DNA of 64,000 nt from Toxorhynchites rutilus septentrionalis (GCF_029784135.1 NC_073746.1:230343882-230407881); one strand, 5' to 3'; shown: positions 12,038 through 25,123, numbered from the stretch's first letter. The notes: generated by a model not told the origin, from the sequence alone. Numbers and translations: made by a program.

Positions 12038-12629
12038 TTTTCAACACCCAACCGTGCATACTCGACTGTCTCAACTGATTCGCAACTTCCTACAATCTCG
12101 ACATATAGTTACCGGAATCATGGTAACCATGAATAAATTAACTTTTCTGTAACGCTTCAAAAGCATTTCTTATCCGACACGACCACATTGCGATTATATT
12201 GTGAGGAAATTTTTAAGCTTTTCCGTGGTTCGGGAAGCCTTAATAATTTCAGCAGCTGTATCACTCGAAGTAGCGGGAAGACTCTTTGATGTCATCTGTG
12301 TTGCATTCCGATGGTTAGAATGTGAGCTACAGTGATTATTCAGACACTGGAAAAACGAAAAAATGGGAACGATATTCGTAGCATTTTAATTGAATTTAAT
12401 TAAAGATCAGAAACATTTTGAATAAAAAAATATATTGATATGAAATACTTTACTTATCGATTTAAGAATAATATGAAAAAGTATGTTCCGTGTGCATAAT
12501 GTAAGAGAATAAATTGCATATGTTTTTTGTTCGTCAAGTACAGCATTCCTCAACTGGTCTTAATTCTGGATTACTGGCTGGATTCCACTCGTTGAGGATG
12601 GCAGTGACGACATGAAAATTGATATGAAG

Positions 12630-13690
12630 GGGTTTTTGAGGTCGGGGAATGTTCTTATGATAGTTCGAAACCCCTCCCCCCCCTTTCTTAGGGAGTGCTA
12701 CCATAAAAATTTCTGCATTACTCGAGAACTATTCAAGCAACCAAATTAGGCATATGGAGGTTTTAGGGTACAATAAATGTTTCTATGGTGGCTAGACACT
12801 CCACCTCCCCCTCTAAGCCTTACACCTTACTCGAGAATTAATCAAGCAAATGAAACGAAATTTGGCATGTGGAGGGTATAGGGTGCAATAAATACCATAC
12901 AAACCAGCCAATTTTGGCACATGGAGGTTTTAGAGATCGATAAACGTTACAATGGTAGTTCCCATTCTTTAAAGGGGGCTCCCATACAAACGAAACACAA
13001 ATTTCTGCACAACTCCAGAACTAATCAAGCAAATCGGGCCATATTTGGGATGTGAGGGTTTTTGAATACGAGAAATGTTTCTATGATGGTATGACACCCC
13101 TTCCTCCTCTGGAAAGAAGAGGGGGTCCCATAAAAATAATGTACATACTTCAACCAAACATGAAAATTGAGAACTTTGGGAACACTCTGAAGGAAAATGG
13201 GAAAATTAGAAAAATTCAATTCGCATGTGCTCTACAATTACATATTCACAAGCGTTGTTAGTCCATTTGATGTTTGCGGTAACGAAATTGATCTTCATTC
13301 GAAAGTGGAAATGAATTTCAATGTGATAAAACGTACTCCTCTATCGTCTTATATCTGTATAAATAAAAATGGATCGCCGAATGTGTTGATAAGAGCAAAA
13401 CTCGAGAAAGACATTGTCCGATTTAGGGCTGTCTTCATTCTATCACATTTTCTGTGTCGAACGTTTATTCCATGTAACGGAGAAAAATGATATTTGCAAG
13501 TGGATGAAAAATCTCGCACGAGAACTGTGTCTGAAAATAATCTGATATTATAATGTCGAGTTTTGGTATAAGTATGGAAATTTTGAGGTAAATAATAATT
13601 TCAAAGTGCAGATTAGAAGATCACTCAATGAACAGCTGCGATTGTACCCATGAACGTGCATTGCATTTTGAAGTGATTTCCCCCAAAACA
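12630..13690 (+). repeat. Minisatellite-bearing dispersed repeat, block A
   Basis: About four to five degenerate ~120-bp units (ACACAAATTTCTGCACAACT, AATCAAGCAAAT, TTTGGCATGTGGAGG, AATGTTTCTATGGTGG, CTCCCCCTCT) lie between 12.63 and 13.14 kb. A tail shared with block B (AATAATCTGATATTATAAT, GATTAGAAGATCA, TCAATGAACAG) follows at 13.53-13.65 kb. It is noncoding. Confidence 0.8.
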
Positions 13691-13696
13691 AATTAG

Positions 13697-13698
<2 letters not shown>

Positions 13699-13743
<45 letters not shown>

Positions 13744-13757
13744 TTCTCTCTCTCTCT
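13699..13757. repeat. (CT)n microsatellite
   Basis: CT run with a few CTTT interruptions, embedded at the end of block A. Confidence 0.95.
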
Positions 13758-13908
13758 GTAACTACTTTTTGCATTATAAATCAATTTTTCGTTCCTCTTT
13801 TCATGCATTAGAAATCAATTTTTCGTTCCTCTATTCATGAACGTAAAAATAAGATTGCGTGCGCGGGTAACAATTTCGTTCCTAGGGGGGAGAAATGTGG
13901 ATCAGTGG

Positions 13909-14139
13909 ATTTGCATTGTCTAGAAAATGAATTGACTATTGAAAACGAATTCGAGAGTGAGGATGACTGATGCACTAGACCAGTCAGTGGTTATTAATAC
14001 TGACGGGACTAGTGAATACAAATGAAAAGGCAGATTTGTATTCACTAGTCCCGTTAGTAAGAATAACCACCGACTGGACTAGTTCATCAGTCATCCTCCC
14101 TATCAAAGCTAGTCAATTCATTTTCTAGACAATGCAAAT
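13909..14139. repeat. Foldback MITE-like hairpin, ~231 bp
   Basis: ATTTGCATTGTCTAGAAAAT at 13909 is the reverse complement of ATTTTCTAGACAATGCAAAT ending at 14139. The arms remain alignable almost to the centre (GGGACTAGTGAATACAAAT / ATTTGTATTCACTAGTCCC), with an eleven-base loop at about 14024-14034. Confidence 0.88.
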
Positions 14140-14439
14140 TCTGTTGACGGCGAATGCCGAAGTAGTGATAGCCGAAGCGAAGCGACTGATAGGAGAGTCG
14201 ATATTCATTTTTCATCTTTGAAGATTTCGGGCCCTGGTCCAAATACTTAGCACACGTACATGAAATCAATCCATATCAATCAGATTATATCGACAACAAA
14301 CATTACATAACATTGTACGATTCGACACTAAAGAGTATTGAAAGCAGGAAGCACAATTTATTTAAATTATTGTTATGTTTACGATAATCAATACAATGTG
14401 TAAAATCAATTCTATCTAGCGTATCTGAAACAGAAATGC

Positions 14440-16380
14440 CAGCAAAGAATCAATTTTCTCCAAACAATTACCGGAACATGGTGGGGTGCCCATCCAGGAG
14501 ACCTTATTAAGTTGTACAAAACAACGATATTATCAGTGTTGGAGGGCAGGTTTTGCTTTCGATCAGCTGCCAGGATTCATATTCTCAAACTGGAGAGGAT
14601 ATAATATCGTTGCTTGCTTATAGCCATGGTGTGTTTGCATTCGACACATACGATGAGTCTCGAAGTCTTGGCAGGAGTAACCCCACTTATTCTTCGGTTC
14701 ACAGAATTATCCTACAGATTTCTCATCCGTTGCAAGATCATGAATCCATTGGTGATTGATAACTTCGAAAATCTACTCCAACTGACTCCTCAGTCAAGTT
14801 TTATGTCTTTATACCATGAGTACCTTACCCACGACGTGCACCCATCACCAGGCATCTCCAACCAAGTTTGCTTCCCATACTTTTGCAATTCTTCTGTCAT
14901 TGTTGATCTGTCCATGCGACAAAAAATCCATAGAATCCCAGATCACCTACGCTCCGATTCTATTCCGCCGATGTTTTCGGCAGAATATGGGAAAGTTGGA
15001 TCTGATAAAATGTTCTTTACTGACATAAACATACATAAACATAAACGGGTCCACTGGCTTCGGCATCTTCAATGAAAATTCCAGTGCCTCTTTCAAACTC
15101 AAAGATCCTTGTTCCGTGTATGTCGCTGAACTGGATGCGATATACTACACAATAGGGATCATTGAAACATTGTCCATCGACCATTATTTTATTTTTTCAG
15201 ACAGTTTCAGCTCAATAGAGGCAATCCGCTCAATGAAAGTTGATAAACGCTCATCTTATTTCCTAACAAAAATAAGACATCTATTGAGTGTTTTGGTCGA
15301 AAATTTATTCAAGATTACCTTAGCATGGGTTCCCTCTCATTGCTCGATACCGGGGAATGAGAAAGCGGACTCGTTAGCTAAGGTGGGCGCTTCAGAAGGC
15401 ACACTTAATGAAAGGCAAATTACTTATAATGAATTTTTCCACATTCCTCGTCAGGACACACTCGTAAGTTGGCAGCGCATGTGGAGTTAAGATGAGTTCG
15501 GTCGTTGGTTACACACGATTATCCCTAAGGTCTCGACGAGTGCATGGTTCAAGGGATTGAATGTAGGTCATGATTTCATTCGCGTGATATTTCGGCTTAT
15601 GTCCAATCACTACAACCTAAACGCGCATCTTTATCTCATTGGGCTCGCAGCAAGCAATCTATGTGATTGTGGCGATGGCTACCACGACATCGAGTATGTT
15701 TTCTGGTCGTGTATCCGGTTCCATGCTGCTCGCTCTCAGCTCTCTAGAGCACTGAGAGCACAAGGCAGACAATCGGATATCCCCGTCCGGGATATCTTAG
15801 GTAGCCGTGATCCTGATATTCTGCTCCATCTATACCTGTTCCTCAGAAACGCCGATGTCAACGTTTAATGATGTTTCCTTCGTTGTGTCCCTGTTTCATA
15901 TCCCTCCTATCCGATCTATAAACTTTTACTTAGTCGCGGCAATACATACACACACTCTTTACAGATACACGGGCCGAAGGTTGTGCAGTCCACTTATGAT
16001 TCAACAAGAGCCAAAGGTTACAACTCTACACGAGCTGATGATTGCGCCGGCTAGTGATCATTCTATCCTGGATTCCTCGAGTCGAAAAAGACGCACCACG
16101 CTAGATATGGGGTGCAGACTAGTGGGGCGTTGCTGATTAACGGTCAGCTGCATCCCAATAGGAAGTATCCCATGTCGGGCACACGTACAGAGCACTGAAG
16201 ACTGCAACATCCCAATTATGAGAACACTTATCATACTAATCTCGAGCCAACCGCGAGTAATCGGTTACATATTACTAACATAGTTGTAAGCAAACATTGT
16301 CAAAATATTGAATTCCCGGCCCCGTTAGGCTGACGTCATATGAGCCTTAATAAAAATATATATATATTTTGGATAAAAAA
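14440..16380 (+). pseudogene. 5'-truncated I-type LINE: RT tail plus RNase H, broken
   Basis: Frame-shifted segments read KCQQRINF near the left end, LERIQY-type thumb residues, then VYVAELDAIYYTI, FSDSFSSIEAIRS, AWVPSHCSIPGNEKADSLAK (RNase H) and a terminal CDCGDGYHDIEYVFWSC zinc-knuckle-like motif. It is paralogous to the LINE at 30.4-32.5 kb, including the 3' UTR words ACCGCGAGTAATCGGTT and GAGCC-TTAA-TAAAA before a short A tail at 16.38 kb. The start lies inside the RT, and there are multiple frameshifts (around 14.6, 15.07 and 15.49 kb). The left boundary is approximate. Confidence 0.82.
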
Positions 16381-17554
16381 AACATCAAACAATCGTGAAT
16401 CATAGTTGAATGACACCCATTTACATTCTTCAGCAGTACACACAATATAAGCATTGATGAATTCTCGAATGTTTTGTGAGAATACGATTTCGGTTCCCAT
16501 TCCACTCGATTTGGGTGCATATGGGCGGAGGCTGCGAATTGATACAAATATAAATGTTCGCAGAAACACCTGGTAATCATAAAATGATTTACAAGCTAAA
16601 TACACTGTCTGCTTTGCTAGACGGAAAAATCGACATCGCACGAGATTTCTCAGAACGGAAAAGCAGCGTAAGTGAAAGGAAATACTTTCCTCTTTAAGCT
16701 TGTAAGCTCAGCGGGTTCATTCACCTGCAACTTTCTCAAGGCACAAGAAAACAAACATGCGGCGGCCTCTGGTGTTCGAAAACGCACAAAACGATATTAA
16801 CGAGATTAGCCAAATCTAACGTATTTCTATTTTTGGCATGCAAGCTTCGTAAGGAAATTAAACAACGAATCAGATTCCTTCCGATCTTTGAGTGAATTCC
16901 GAAATTATTGTTTCATTCTCGAAACAAATAAATAGCTGTAGGCTTCCACAAGCGCGTTAGGAGTCGTGTTTTTTCTCGTCGTTGGTTCGCGTGAGTGTAA
17001 TGTTGAAGAGGAGCAATGAATGGTATACATAGATATGTTTGGAATATTTTCCAGTCAGTGATTTATCATTTCAAGGTATTTTGAAAGGAAATGAGAAAAA
17101 AGATAGACAAAACTTGGTATAAGAGGAACAAGTATTAAAATAAATTTCTGATTTGTGATTGTGGCATTTTTGAAGAAAAACTGACTATCCGGACTAACCA
17201 CCGTTTTATGCGTTTTATAGGCCCTCCAAGTAAAATGGACGAAGAGTGTAATGAATATATTGAACTGCACAAAAATATGTACAATTCGCAGACATAGCTC
17301 GGATGTCAGCCTATTTACGATGAAATTGAAAATCAAAAACTAAGCACAAAACAAGTGATAGATGTCAAAATGACGCACAAAAACAGAATATCGCACATAT
17401 GTAGAATAGTTGCAAACATAAAAGAAGGCTTAAGAAAACCAAGTTTATTTGTTTAAAATTCAACTTTTTCCCCTTCAATAACTCAGCTATTCCACAAGGG
17501 AAGTTATTACTGAGTTCTGGTACTTATACTCAGTAAAAACATTGTCACGTGTAA
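16381..17554. other. No recognised gene
   Basis: AT-rich sequence without recognisable coding or shared repeats. Confidence 0.5.
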
Positions 17555-18082
17555 CAGTTCGGCTGAAACGTCCATAAGGTTGACGTCTAGATGGCGCCTC
17601 TTGCAAAAATCTACTTGACTAACACAAAGCACCATCTTTCAATCGATTCGTGTCAAAGTTTTTTCAGTAATCGGTCGATTAGTTCGCGAGTTACAGCACT
17701 AAGAGTGAAGCAACTTTTGTTACTGTAAAAAAAAGTAAAAATCCGAATTTCGTGTATTGATGGCAAAATTGCATGAATTGGGCTTCGAATTGCTTCCGCA
17801 TCTACCATATTCTCCAGATCTGGCCCCCAGCGACTATTTTCTGTTCGCAGAACTGAAGAGAATTCACGCTGGTAACAGATTTAAGACCGATGATGAAGTG
17901 ATTACCGCAACTGAGATCTATTTTGAGGAAAAACCGAAAGAGTACTATAAAAATGGTATCAAATTGCAAGATCGCTATAATCGCTGTATCGTCCTCGAAG
18001 GCAATTATGTTGAATGATAAAATTGAATTTTACAAAAACAATAGTTTTACTGTGTTACCTTATAAACTTTTCAGCCGAACTG
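17555..18082 (+). mobile_element. Internally deleted mariner element
   Basis: Terminal inverted repeats CAGTTCGGCTGAAACGTCCA at 17555 and its imperfect mirror ...AAACTTTTCAGCCGAACTG ending at 18082. The inside retains only the last ~85 codons of a mariner transposase: LPYSPDLAPSDYFLF (third catalytic Asp in PSDYFLF), then LKRIHAGNRFKTDDEVI and DRYNRCIVLEGNYVE with its stop at 18017. The first two catalytic Asp residues are absent, so it can move only in trans. Confidence 0.88.
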
Positions 18083-18949
18083 CTAATATACTGAATCAAC
18101 CTAATACATTACCTTATAATGTCTTGATCTGGCGCAGTAGTTTACCGATTTTTCTGATTCCAGTAATTTTGTTTACTAACCTCCAACGAGGGATTTGATT
18201 GTCTTTGAAAAAGAAGAATATTTGAACGATATATGTTGAAATTTCATGACAACCTGATATCCAATTTACATCTTACGATAGTTTAAGTGTCGCTGCTATA
18301 ATCTTCACAACAAAGGACGAAATAGTATAGTTTATTCTCCGAACAGTCGTTAAGTCTGTTATTAAAAACGGTCGAGTATTTATCATACGAATTAAAACTC
18401 AATGAACATTAATTGTATTTTTGCGGTATTGAAGCGTCCGTTTGTTAGTGAAAAAGCGACTGTAAGCTGCACCGTTCCGTTGTTCCACGGTGCCCCAACA
18501 TCGTCGACGAAGGATACATGCGAAAATGTAAAATCCTATAGCTGGTCGGATAATCCGTTTGTAATCCACGGAATGAATCACTCTTTAGGTTGAATTATGG
18601 TTGCTTGTAACCACGATGAGGCAAAAAGCAACATCATGAACAGTGTATCCATTAGGGGGATTTAATGAAATTACTATTTACCGAACATTCTGCCAAGTAA
18701 CGAACGATGTTTGTTTAGTGATCTTAGCATCGCAAACATTTTCCAGGGTGCATTTCCATCAAATGTGTGTGAGAATTAACAGACACATTCGTCACTGTCT
18801 ATGCGAAACTCCACATTCGTAGAATTCCGGGTAAGCAATGGAAAACAACGGAATAATCCTTTCGTTAGATTAGAAGTCAGCGTTATAGCGATTCTGGCGA
18901 GGGGAAATTCAGTGGGTAGCTTTATGAGAGTGAAATTTTAAACCATAAG
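18083..18949. other. No recognised gene
   Basis: No shared repeat and no convincing coding signal; the two ~60-codon ORFs near 18.4-18.6 kb overlap on opposite strands. Confidence 0.45.
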
Positions 18950-19310
18950 AATACTACCGAGTGAACAAGGGAAACTCATGCATATACCAGCTGAGCTCGT
19001 TACCTTCACATGCAAGCGAGTAGAAGCAGTTTCGAACCGGGAGATAATTTATACTCTAGCATATTTACGGGGCATTTGTATCTAGAATCTCTCCTATTTT
19101 ATTTTGTACGAAGCGGTATTTCATTTGAATGGAGAACACAGAAGCTTGCACAGCAACTTATAAAATGACTTGGTGCCACATTGCCTTCAGAATTCAATAA
19201 TCCATATTCACCCGAGGAAACTTTCCAGGAGGAGGCTGTTCCGTTGTCTAGCTGTTGCTGAGAATGCAGTATATTTAGATGATATATGTACTGCGGTGGA
19301 TTGATTTTGC
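18950..19310 (+). repeat. Diverged dispersed repeat (partner at 26.04 kb)
   Basis: Shares ordered words with 26.04-26.40 kb: CATGCATATACCA, GAATTCAATAATC, CCGAGGAAA and GAGAATGCAGT. Similarity is patchy, so this is an old repeat family. Confidence 0.55.
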
Positions 19311-19739
19311 CCGCATCTTAAGTGGTCCATGAGTTCTTGAATGATTAACAATGACATTACATCATCAGAATTTTCGTTAATAATTATCGTGTAAAACTGA
19401 AATGACAGAAAACAATGAAGCGAAATTTCGTTTTCGAAAATAATGAAGCGAAATTTCGTGTATTTTTCTGAAATTACAGAAAATAATGAAGCGTGTATTT
19501 TCTGAACATGTCACATCATCACTGTAGAAATTATATCATTACTAACTGAAACGGCAAACGTTGTAATATTTAATTTATAAATTATTTCTGGTGATTACAG
19601 AACGTGTCATAACCAGTGTTGCCGAACGGTACAGATTTTTTCGTTATTTTTGGTACAGATTCTGTACGGTACAGTGTATATATTTTCGTAAAAATGTACA
19701 GATTGGTACAGATTTTTCCGCGTGTGATTCATTTCTTAC

Positions 19740-20130
19740 ATTGCAGGAAAGCAACATTAAGGTACATGACGACTTTTACACCGCAGCATCGCTTGGTACT
19801 GCTGATCATAAAAGCATTCATAATACAATAATTGATCAGTTTCATAAGGACGAACAAGATCTGGTAAATAAATTCTGTACCCTAAAGGTAAAATCACTCC
19901 GAAAGGAAATCACAGTTTCAGAAAATGAGCATGTACAGGATTGGTGGACAAACATTTGTTGTATAAAAAGAATTAACGGTTCGCACTTATTTTCGCTTCG
20001 ATGCCTTGTTTGGCTTTTTTTTTCTAAATATAATCAGAACGAAAATAAGCTTCAAAATCTGCTCAGCAACGATACGATAAACACTATTTTGAGACCAAAA
20101 GATTCGATTAAACATAGTGGTTTTGTATAA
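19740..20130 (+). pseudogene. Possible hAT-like transposase C-terminal fragment
   Basis: The open frame ending at 20130 contains VQDWWTNIC followed by LLSNDTINTILRPKDSIKH. This is loosely like the hAT dimerisation region (a WW motif, then L-S-x-D-T-x-x-x-I-L-R). Key S-x-x-x-R/N blocks between them are missing, suggesting an internal deletion. A TTCTTACATTGCAG acceptor-like site precedes it at ~19.74 kb. The assignment is tentative. Confidence 0.25.
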
Positions 20131-20269
20131 GCATCATCGAACACTCGAATGACTTGCAAATGTAAATGTAGTATTTGAAGTAAATTAATGAAATAGTTTT
20201 TCATTCTAATAAACAATTTTTTTCTACAACAAATATTTTCGATGGTACAGATTTTTTGAGCTTGAGCTT

Positions 20270-21390
20270 GGGTTCCGGCATACAAATGAAACACAAATTA
20301 CTGCATTAGTCGAGAATTAATCAAGCAAACACTCCTCCCGTCTCTCTGAGGGGGGAGGGGGCTACCATACAAATGAAGCATACATTTCCGCATCATTCAA
20401 GAACGAATAAAGCAAACGGAACTAAATTTGGCATGTGAAGGTTTTATGGGGAAGAAACATTTCTAAGGTGGTTTAACACTCATCCGACCTTTCCAAGGGG
20501 AGGGGGGCTCCATAGAAATGAAACCCAAATTTCTGCATAAGTCGAGAACTAATCAAGCAAATGGAACCAAATTTGGCATATGGAGGTTTTAGGGAGCAAT
20601 AAATGTTTTTATTTTGGTTTGACACTCCTTTTTCCTCTCTAAAAAGGGGGAGAGGATGGTGCTGAACAACTCGAGGACTAATCAAACAAATGGAATTGAA
20701 CATAGCATATAGAGGTTCGTGGGATCGATAAACGTTTCTATGATGGTTCGACACTCGCCCCCCTCCCCCTCTCTAAGGGGGGCTCCCATCCAAATGTAAC
20801 ACAAATTTCTGCATAACTCGAGAACTAATCAATCAATCGAAACCAAATTTGGCATGTGGAGGTTCTAGGATACATTAAATGTTTCTATGGTGGTTCGACA
20901 CTCCTCTCCCCTCTCTAAGGGTGGGCTGCCATACAAATGAAACACAAATTTCTGCATAACTCGAAAACTAATCAAGCAAATGGAACCAAATTTGACATGT
21001 GAAGGGTGCACGAAAATTTTTTATGGTGAATAGACATTCCTCCCCTCTCTAATGGGTGAAGAGGAGAGGGGTCTGTCTTTATTCTATCATATTTTCATGT
21101 TATTTGCAAATGGTCAACCATTTCTTGAAAGAGCATTGTGTCGGAAAATAATCTGATATTATAATAATGAGTTTTGGTAGAAGTACTAGGAATGTTATAG
21201 TGAAAGGTAAATTGAATGGGGTCGATTAGAAGATCAATCAATGAACAGTTCTGCGATTGGAACTTGCGACTTGAACTTGGAACTGCGACATGAACTTGCG
21301 CTTAATAATAAAACGTGAATGTTTGAAGGTGTTGATAACAAAAAACGAATTTTGGGCGGGACGAAGTTTGCCGGGTCAGCTAGTATAGTA
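20270..21390 (+). repeat. Minisatellite-bearing dispersed repeat, block B
   Basis: Six to seven ~120-bp units (CATACAAATGAAACACAAATT, CTGCATAACTCGAGAACTAA, AATTTGGCATGTGGAGG, TTCGACACTCCTCCCCTCTC) run to ~21.07 kb. A unique tail follows, ending GGCGGGACGAAGTTTGCCGG GTCAGCTAG at ~21.38 kb. Block C (53.4 kb) is the same structure inverted, which fixes this sequence as the element end. Confidence 0.85.
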
Positions 21391-21714
21391 GAAAAAAGTA
21401 AAAAAAAGTGATAACTACTTACTGCTACTTGCTAATTATTCTTAAGCTTTTAGTACATTATCTGTATTATTATGTTTAATCACAATGAAACCGTTTAAAT
21501 TAAAAGTTTTTTTTTGTTTTTTTTATTTTCCAGATTTTAGTAAATTATTTATATCATTAGTATGTTTTCCTAAAATAAAACCGTTAAACATTTTTTTCTT
21601 TAACTTCTATTCCTCACTTCGTTTTTTTAATGTTTTCATGATATACTGCATTCTATTAGTCAAATAATTTTATTTGATACTCATATTGACGGGGATTGAA
21701 TATATATACCTATA

Positions 21715-24700
21715 TACAGCCACGCCAAACCGATATAGTGGTTCTCTGGTTTTCACGTAAAGCGTCAGTTTTGTTTCTTATCGCAAAATATTAGACCCGT
21801 ATTTTTTAGTTTTTTCATTAGGGTGCCCTTTTCCATTTTAGGGTGATCCGAATAATAATTTTTTCTCCATTTTTTTTTGGTTTTTCAAAAATGACTTTTT
21901 TAAATTAATAACTTTTGAACTACTGGACCGATTCAGACAATCGACATATCTAATTGAAGATAATGAGCTATTCTTTTCTGAAAAAAATATAACGACTGCG
22001 GAGCAATTGGAGTTGATTTTCGTAATTTTTGATTGTACTATAAAAACAAGTTTTCATGACCTCGGGACCAAGGGCACTATGTTTTTTTATATTTTTTCTT
22101 GAATTATTATTATTATTATTTTTTTTAAATCATTGTCGCATTCGAATATTGAATGAAAAGTGAAAACATATTAACTTCGAAAAAGCATAACTCAAAAACG
22201 GAAAAAACCTCTCTTTCATTCGGCTATGTTGAGTGATAAAATATCAGCTTTCTAGAAAAAAAATGGTGCCCCTGGTTCGGGACCATGTAAACTATGAAAA
22301 ACAATTGCAATCAATAATTACGAAGACTAAAGAAGACAAAATGATATGGAGATGTGTTAAGTGATAAAATATCATATGATTTTTCGGACTATCGGTTAAT
22401 TTTGAGATATCATAACTCAAGAACTAAAAATAACGCCTCTCTGATTTTTGGATATATTATTTTAAAAAACCTCAGCTTGCAAGAAAACATATGAAAAAAA
22501 TATAGCGCCCTTGGTCCCGAAAGCATGTGAACTATGAAAAACAAATCCAATCAAATCCAAATCCAATGTCAACTTAACTGTACATATTCTTCACCAAATT
22601 CTGAATAACATAATATCAGAATTTGTGCCGAAGAAAAGAAGACGAAGAAATTCAACCAGCAAATATCCTATTTGGTTTAACGTTCATTTAAGAAATCTAA
22701 AAAATAAAAAACAAAAAGCACATAAAAAATACAAAATAGACAAAAGTCATCAAAATTTGCTGGAATATCAAAATATTTTCCAAGAATTAAATTTTGCAAT
22801 TAAAAGTGCACACGAAGAGTACAATAGAAATGTCGAAACTGAAGTCAAATCATGCCCGAAGAAATTCTTCAATTACGTAAAGTCTAAGCTCAAAAGCAAT
22901 AACTTCTCATCGCAGATGCATCTCGATGAGGATGTGAGGAATTCTTCGAACGAAATTTGTAATCTCTTTGCAAATTTCTTTCAGGAAGTATATACCACAT
23001 TTTCCGAAGAAAATCGCGATCGGAACTACTTTTCATTTTTACCGGAATATCCAAATGACATATCGGTGCACTATCTTTCACAACAGGAAATATGCCATGC
23101 ACTAAAAAAATTAGACGGAACAAAAGGACCAGGACCTGATGGAATAGCACCTATATTCCTAATGAACCTGGCTGAAGAACTCACCCTTCCCTTACATTGC
23201 ATTTTCAATATGTCACTACAAACTGGAATATTCCCAGAAAAATGGAAACAATCTTTTTGGTACCTATCTTTAAATCAGGCGCTAGATCTGTCGTACGTAA
23301 TTATCGTGGAATTGCTCTTGCATTCCTAAACTTTTCGATGCAATAGTCAACGAAAAAGTCTTCCAACAAGTAAAGAATAGAATTATGTGTATGCAACATG
23401 GCTTCTTCAAAGGCCGTTCAACTGCAACTAATCTGTTGGCTTTTGTGACTTTTATTTTGAATGCAATGGAAAATGGCAAACACGTAGAAGCTCTTTACAC
23501 TGACATCAGTGAAGCATTTGATCGCATCGACATTCCATTACTACTCTTCAAAATGCAGAATATTGGAATGGAACAAAGACTCTTAAACTGGCTCGATTCT
23601 TATCTAACAAACCGTGAACAATTTGTTCATTTTCAAAATTCTCTTTCAAATCCAGTAAAAGTCACTTCGGGAGTCCCACAAGGCTCTTATCTTGGTCCTC
23701 TTCTTTTCATTCTGTACGTTAATGACATCTCCTTCGTTCTCAAGCGTATCAATGTACTTGTGTATGCCGACGACATGAAGCTTTTCGCGGAAATTGGAAA
23801 TGAAAACGACATCGACGAATTTCGAAACGAAATACATGTATTCCATACTTGGTGTGATAAAAATCTACTAAAACTGAATGTGAAAAAGTGCAACTCTATA
23901 ACATTTAGCAGAAAAAAACATGTACCAAATATTGTAATATGTTTTGGAAATCCAAATGCAGAAAAATGTGAAATAGTTAGAGATCTAGGCGTCGTCCTGG
24001 ACTGTAAACTCACATTCATAGAACACTACAATTCTGGCGAATAGTGTGTTAAGTTTTGTCAAACGCTTCTCACATAACTTCCAGGACCCATACACAATAA
24101 AGCTTTTATATATTACATATGTAAGGCCTATTCTGGAATACTGTAACATCGTTTGGAACCCGTATATGGTCGTACATGAAGAACGCATTGAGTCAGTCCA
24201 GAAACAGTTTCTTCTATTGCACTTCGTAAACTCAACTGGACCTCATTTCCACCTCCTTCATATCCTAAAAGAACGCCGAGAAATTGCAATGCTTTCTTTT
24301 GTTAATGACCTAATTTCGCAACGGGTACAGTCAGCTGAATTACTAGAAACTAAGTCTCTAAGTCAACTAAGAACACGAAATTTGTTTCTAACCAAAACAT
24401 CCAGAACAAATTATGCAAATAACGCCCCTATCAATCGCATGATGCGTATATACAATCAGCACTGCGAAATAATTGACACAACAATGAATAAAAAACAGCT
24501 AAAAAGAAACATGTACCGCAAAAATAATATTTAACCTAAGAAAACATTGTAACATTAGTGTATAAGTGTGTAGTCTACATTTGTTTGACGAAATGAATAA
24601 ATAAATCAATAATTACGGAAACAAAATCAAATTTTGTAGGAAGTATAGAGTTTTTTCAAAGAAGACTAGACTAGACTCTTTGGCTTCAATTTGATATGTT

Positions 24701-24910
24701 GATCGTTTAAATCGGTCAAGTGGTTCAAAAGTCTAGACTCTTTCGCTTCAATTTGATTTGTTGATCGTTTGAATCGGTCAAGTGGTTCAAAAGTTATGAA
24801 TTTTTGAAAAAAAAGTCATTTTTGGACAAAAAGGGAAAAAACCGATTTTTCGAACCACCCTAAAGTAGAAATGCTCACCCTAGTGAAAAAAATAAAAAAA
24901 TACGGGGTAT
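21715..24910. repeat. Foldback element, copy 3, interrupted by a LINE
   Basis: The left part, 21.715-22.55 kb, has AAACCGATATAGTGGTT, ACCCGTATTTTTTAG and AGGGTGATCCGAA. The right part, 24.604-24.91 kb, ends with the mirror CGAACCACCCTAAAGTAG and CACCCTAGTG...ATACGGG. The join AACAAATCCAATCAA | AATCAATAATTACGG matches uninterrupted sequence inside this copy (near 22.31 kb) and in copy 2 (near 9.02 kb). Confidence 0.8.
22555..24603 (+). pseudogene. CR1/Jockey-like LINE ORF2 (RT), 5'-truncated and frameshifted
   Basis: The coding remnant runs 22.56-24.534 kb. RT motifs in order: GTKGPGPDGIAPIFL, NYRGIAL (in a shifted frame near 23.29 kb), HGFFKGRSTATNLL, ALYTDISEAFDRID, TSGVPQGSYLGPLLFILYVN, VLVYADDMKLFAE, then a thumb segment with YVRPILEYCNIVWNP. 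The endonuclease half is missing (5' truncation). Frameshifts lie near 23.27, 23.33 and 24.03 kb. The 3' end is TGAATAAATAA. A short possible target duplication, AATCAA, sits at 22549-22554 and 24604-24609. No RNase H is present. The clade call is inference from motif style. Confidence 0.85.
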
Positions 24911-24931
24911 TCCATTGCGACTACTGACATA

Positions 24932-25123
24932 CCTTTTTCTTCTTGAATGGCATCAACGTTTCCAGTGGAACTTTTGCCTCCTCAACGTAAGTATTACCTG
25001 CGTCATTTTTATTAGTACTACTTAGTTGCGATTTCTATGCCGAATAATACGCCTTGAATGTCTGGAGTGGCAAGTTCTAGAATACGCGTGACCTTGCACT
25101 ATGGAAGAAATTTCTTTGACGAA
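24932..25123 (-). mobile_element. Feilai-like SINE, 5'-truncated
   Basis: Matches the body and 3' end of the complete copy at 58.36-58.63 kb: TTCTTCTTGAATGGC, TGGAACTTTTGCC, ATTTCTATGCCGAATAA, ACGCCTTGAATGT, CTAGAATACGCGTGACC, TTTCTTTGACGAAA. The tRNA head is missing. It abuts the end of foldback copy 3. Confidence 0.82.

Noticed and set aside
12630..13140. Regularly spaced repeats resembling a CRISPR array
   Set aside because: Units are ~120 bp, degenerate and contiguous without unique spacers; same units are dispersed. It is a minisatellite in a eukaryotic genome.
13548..13808. ORF rich in Arg/Glu
   Set aside because: Translation of the (CT)n tract on the opposite strand.
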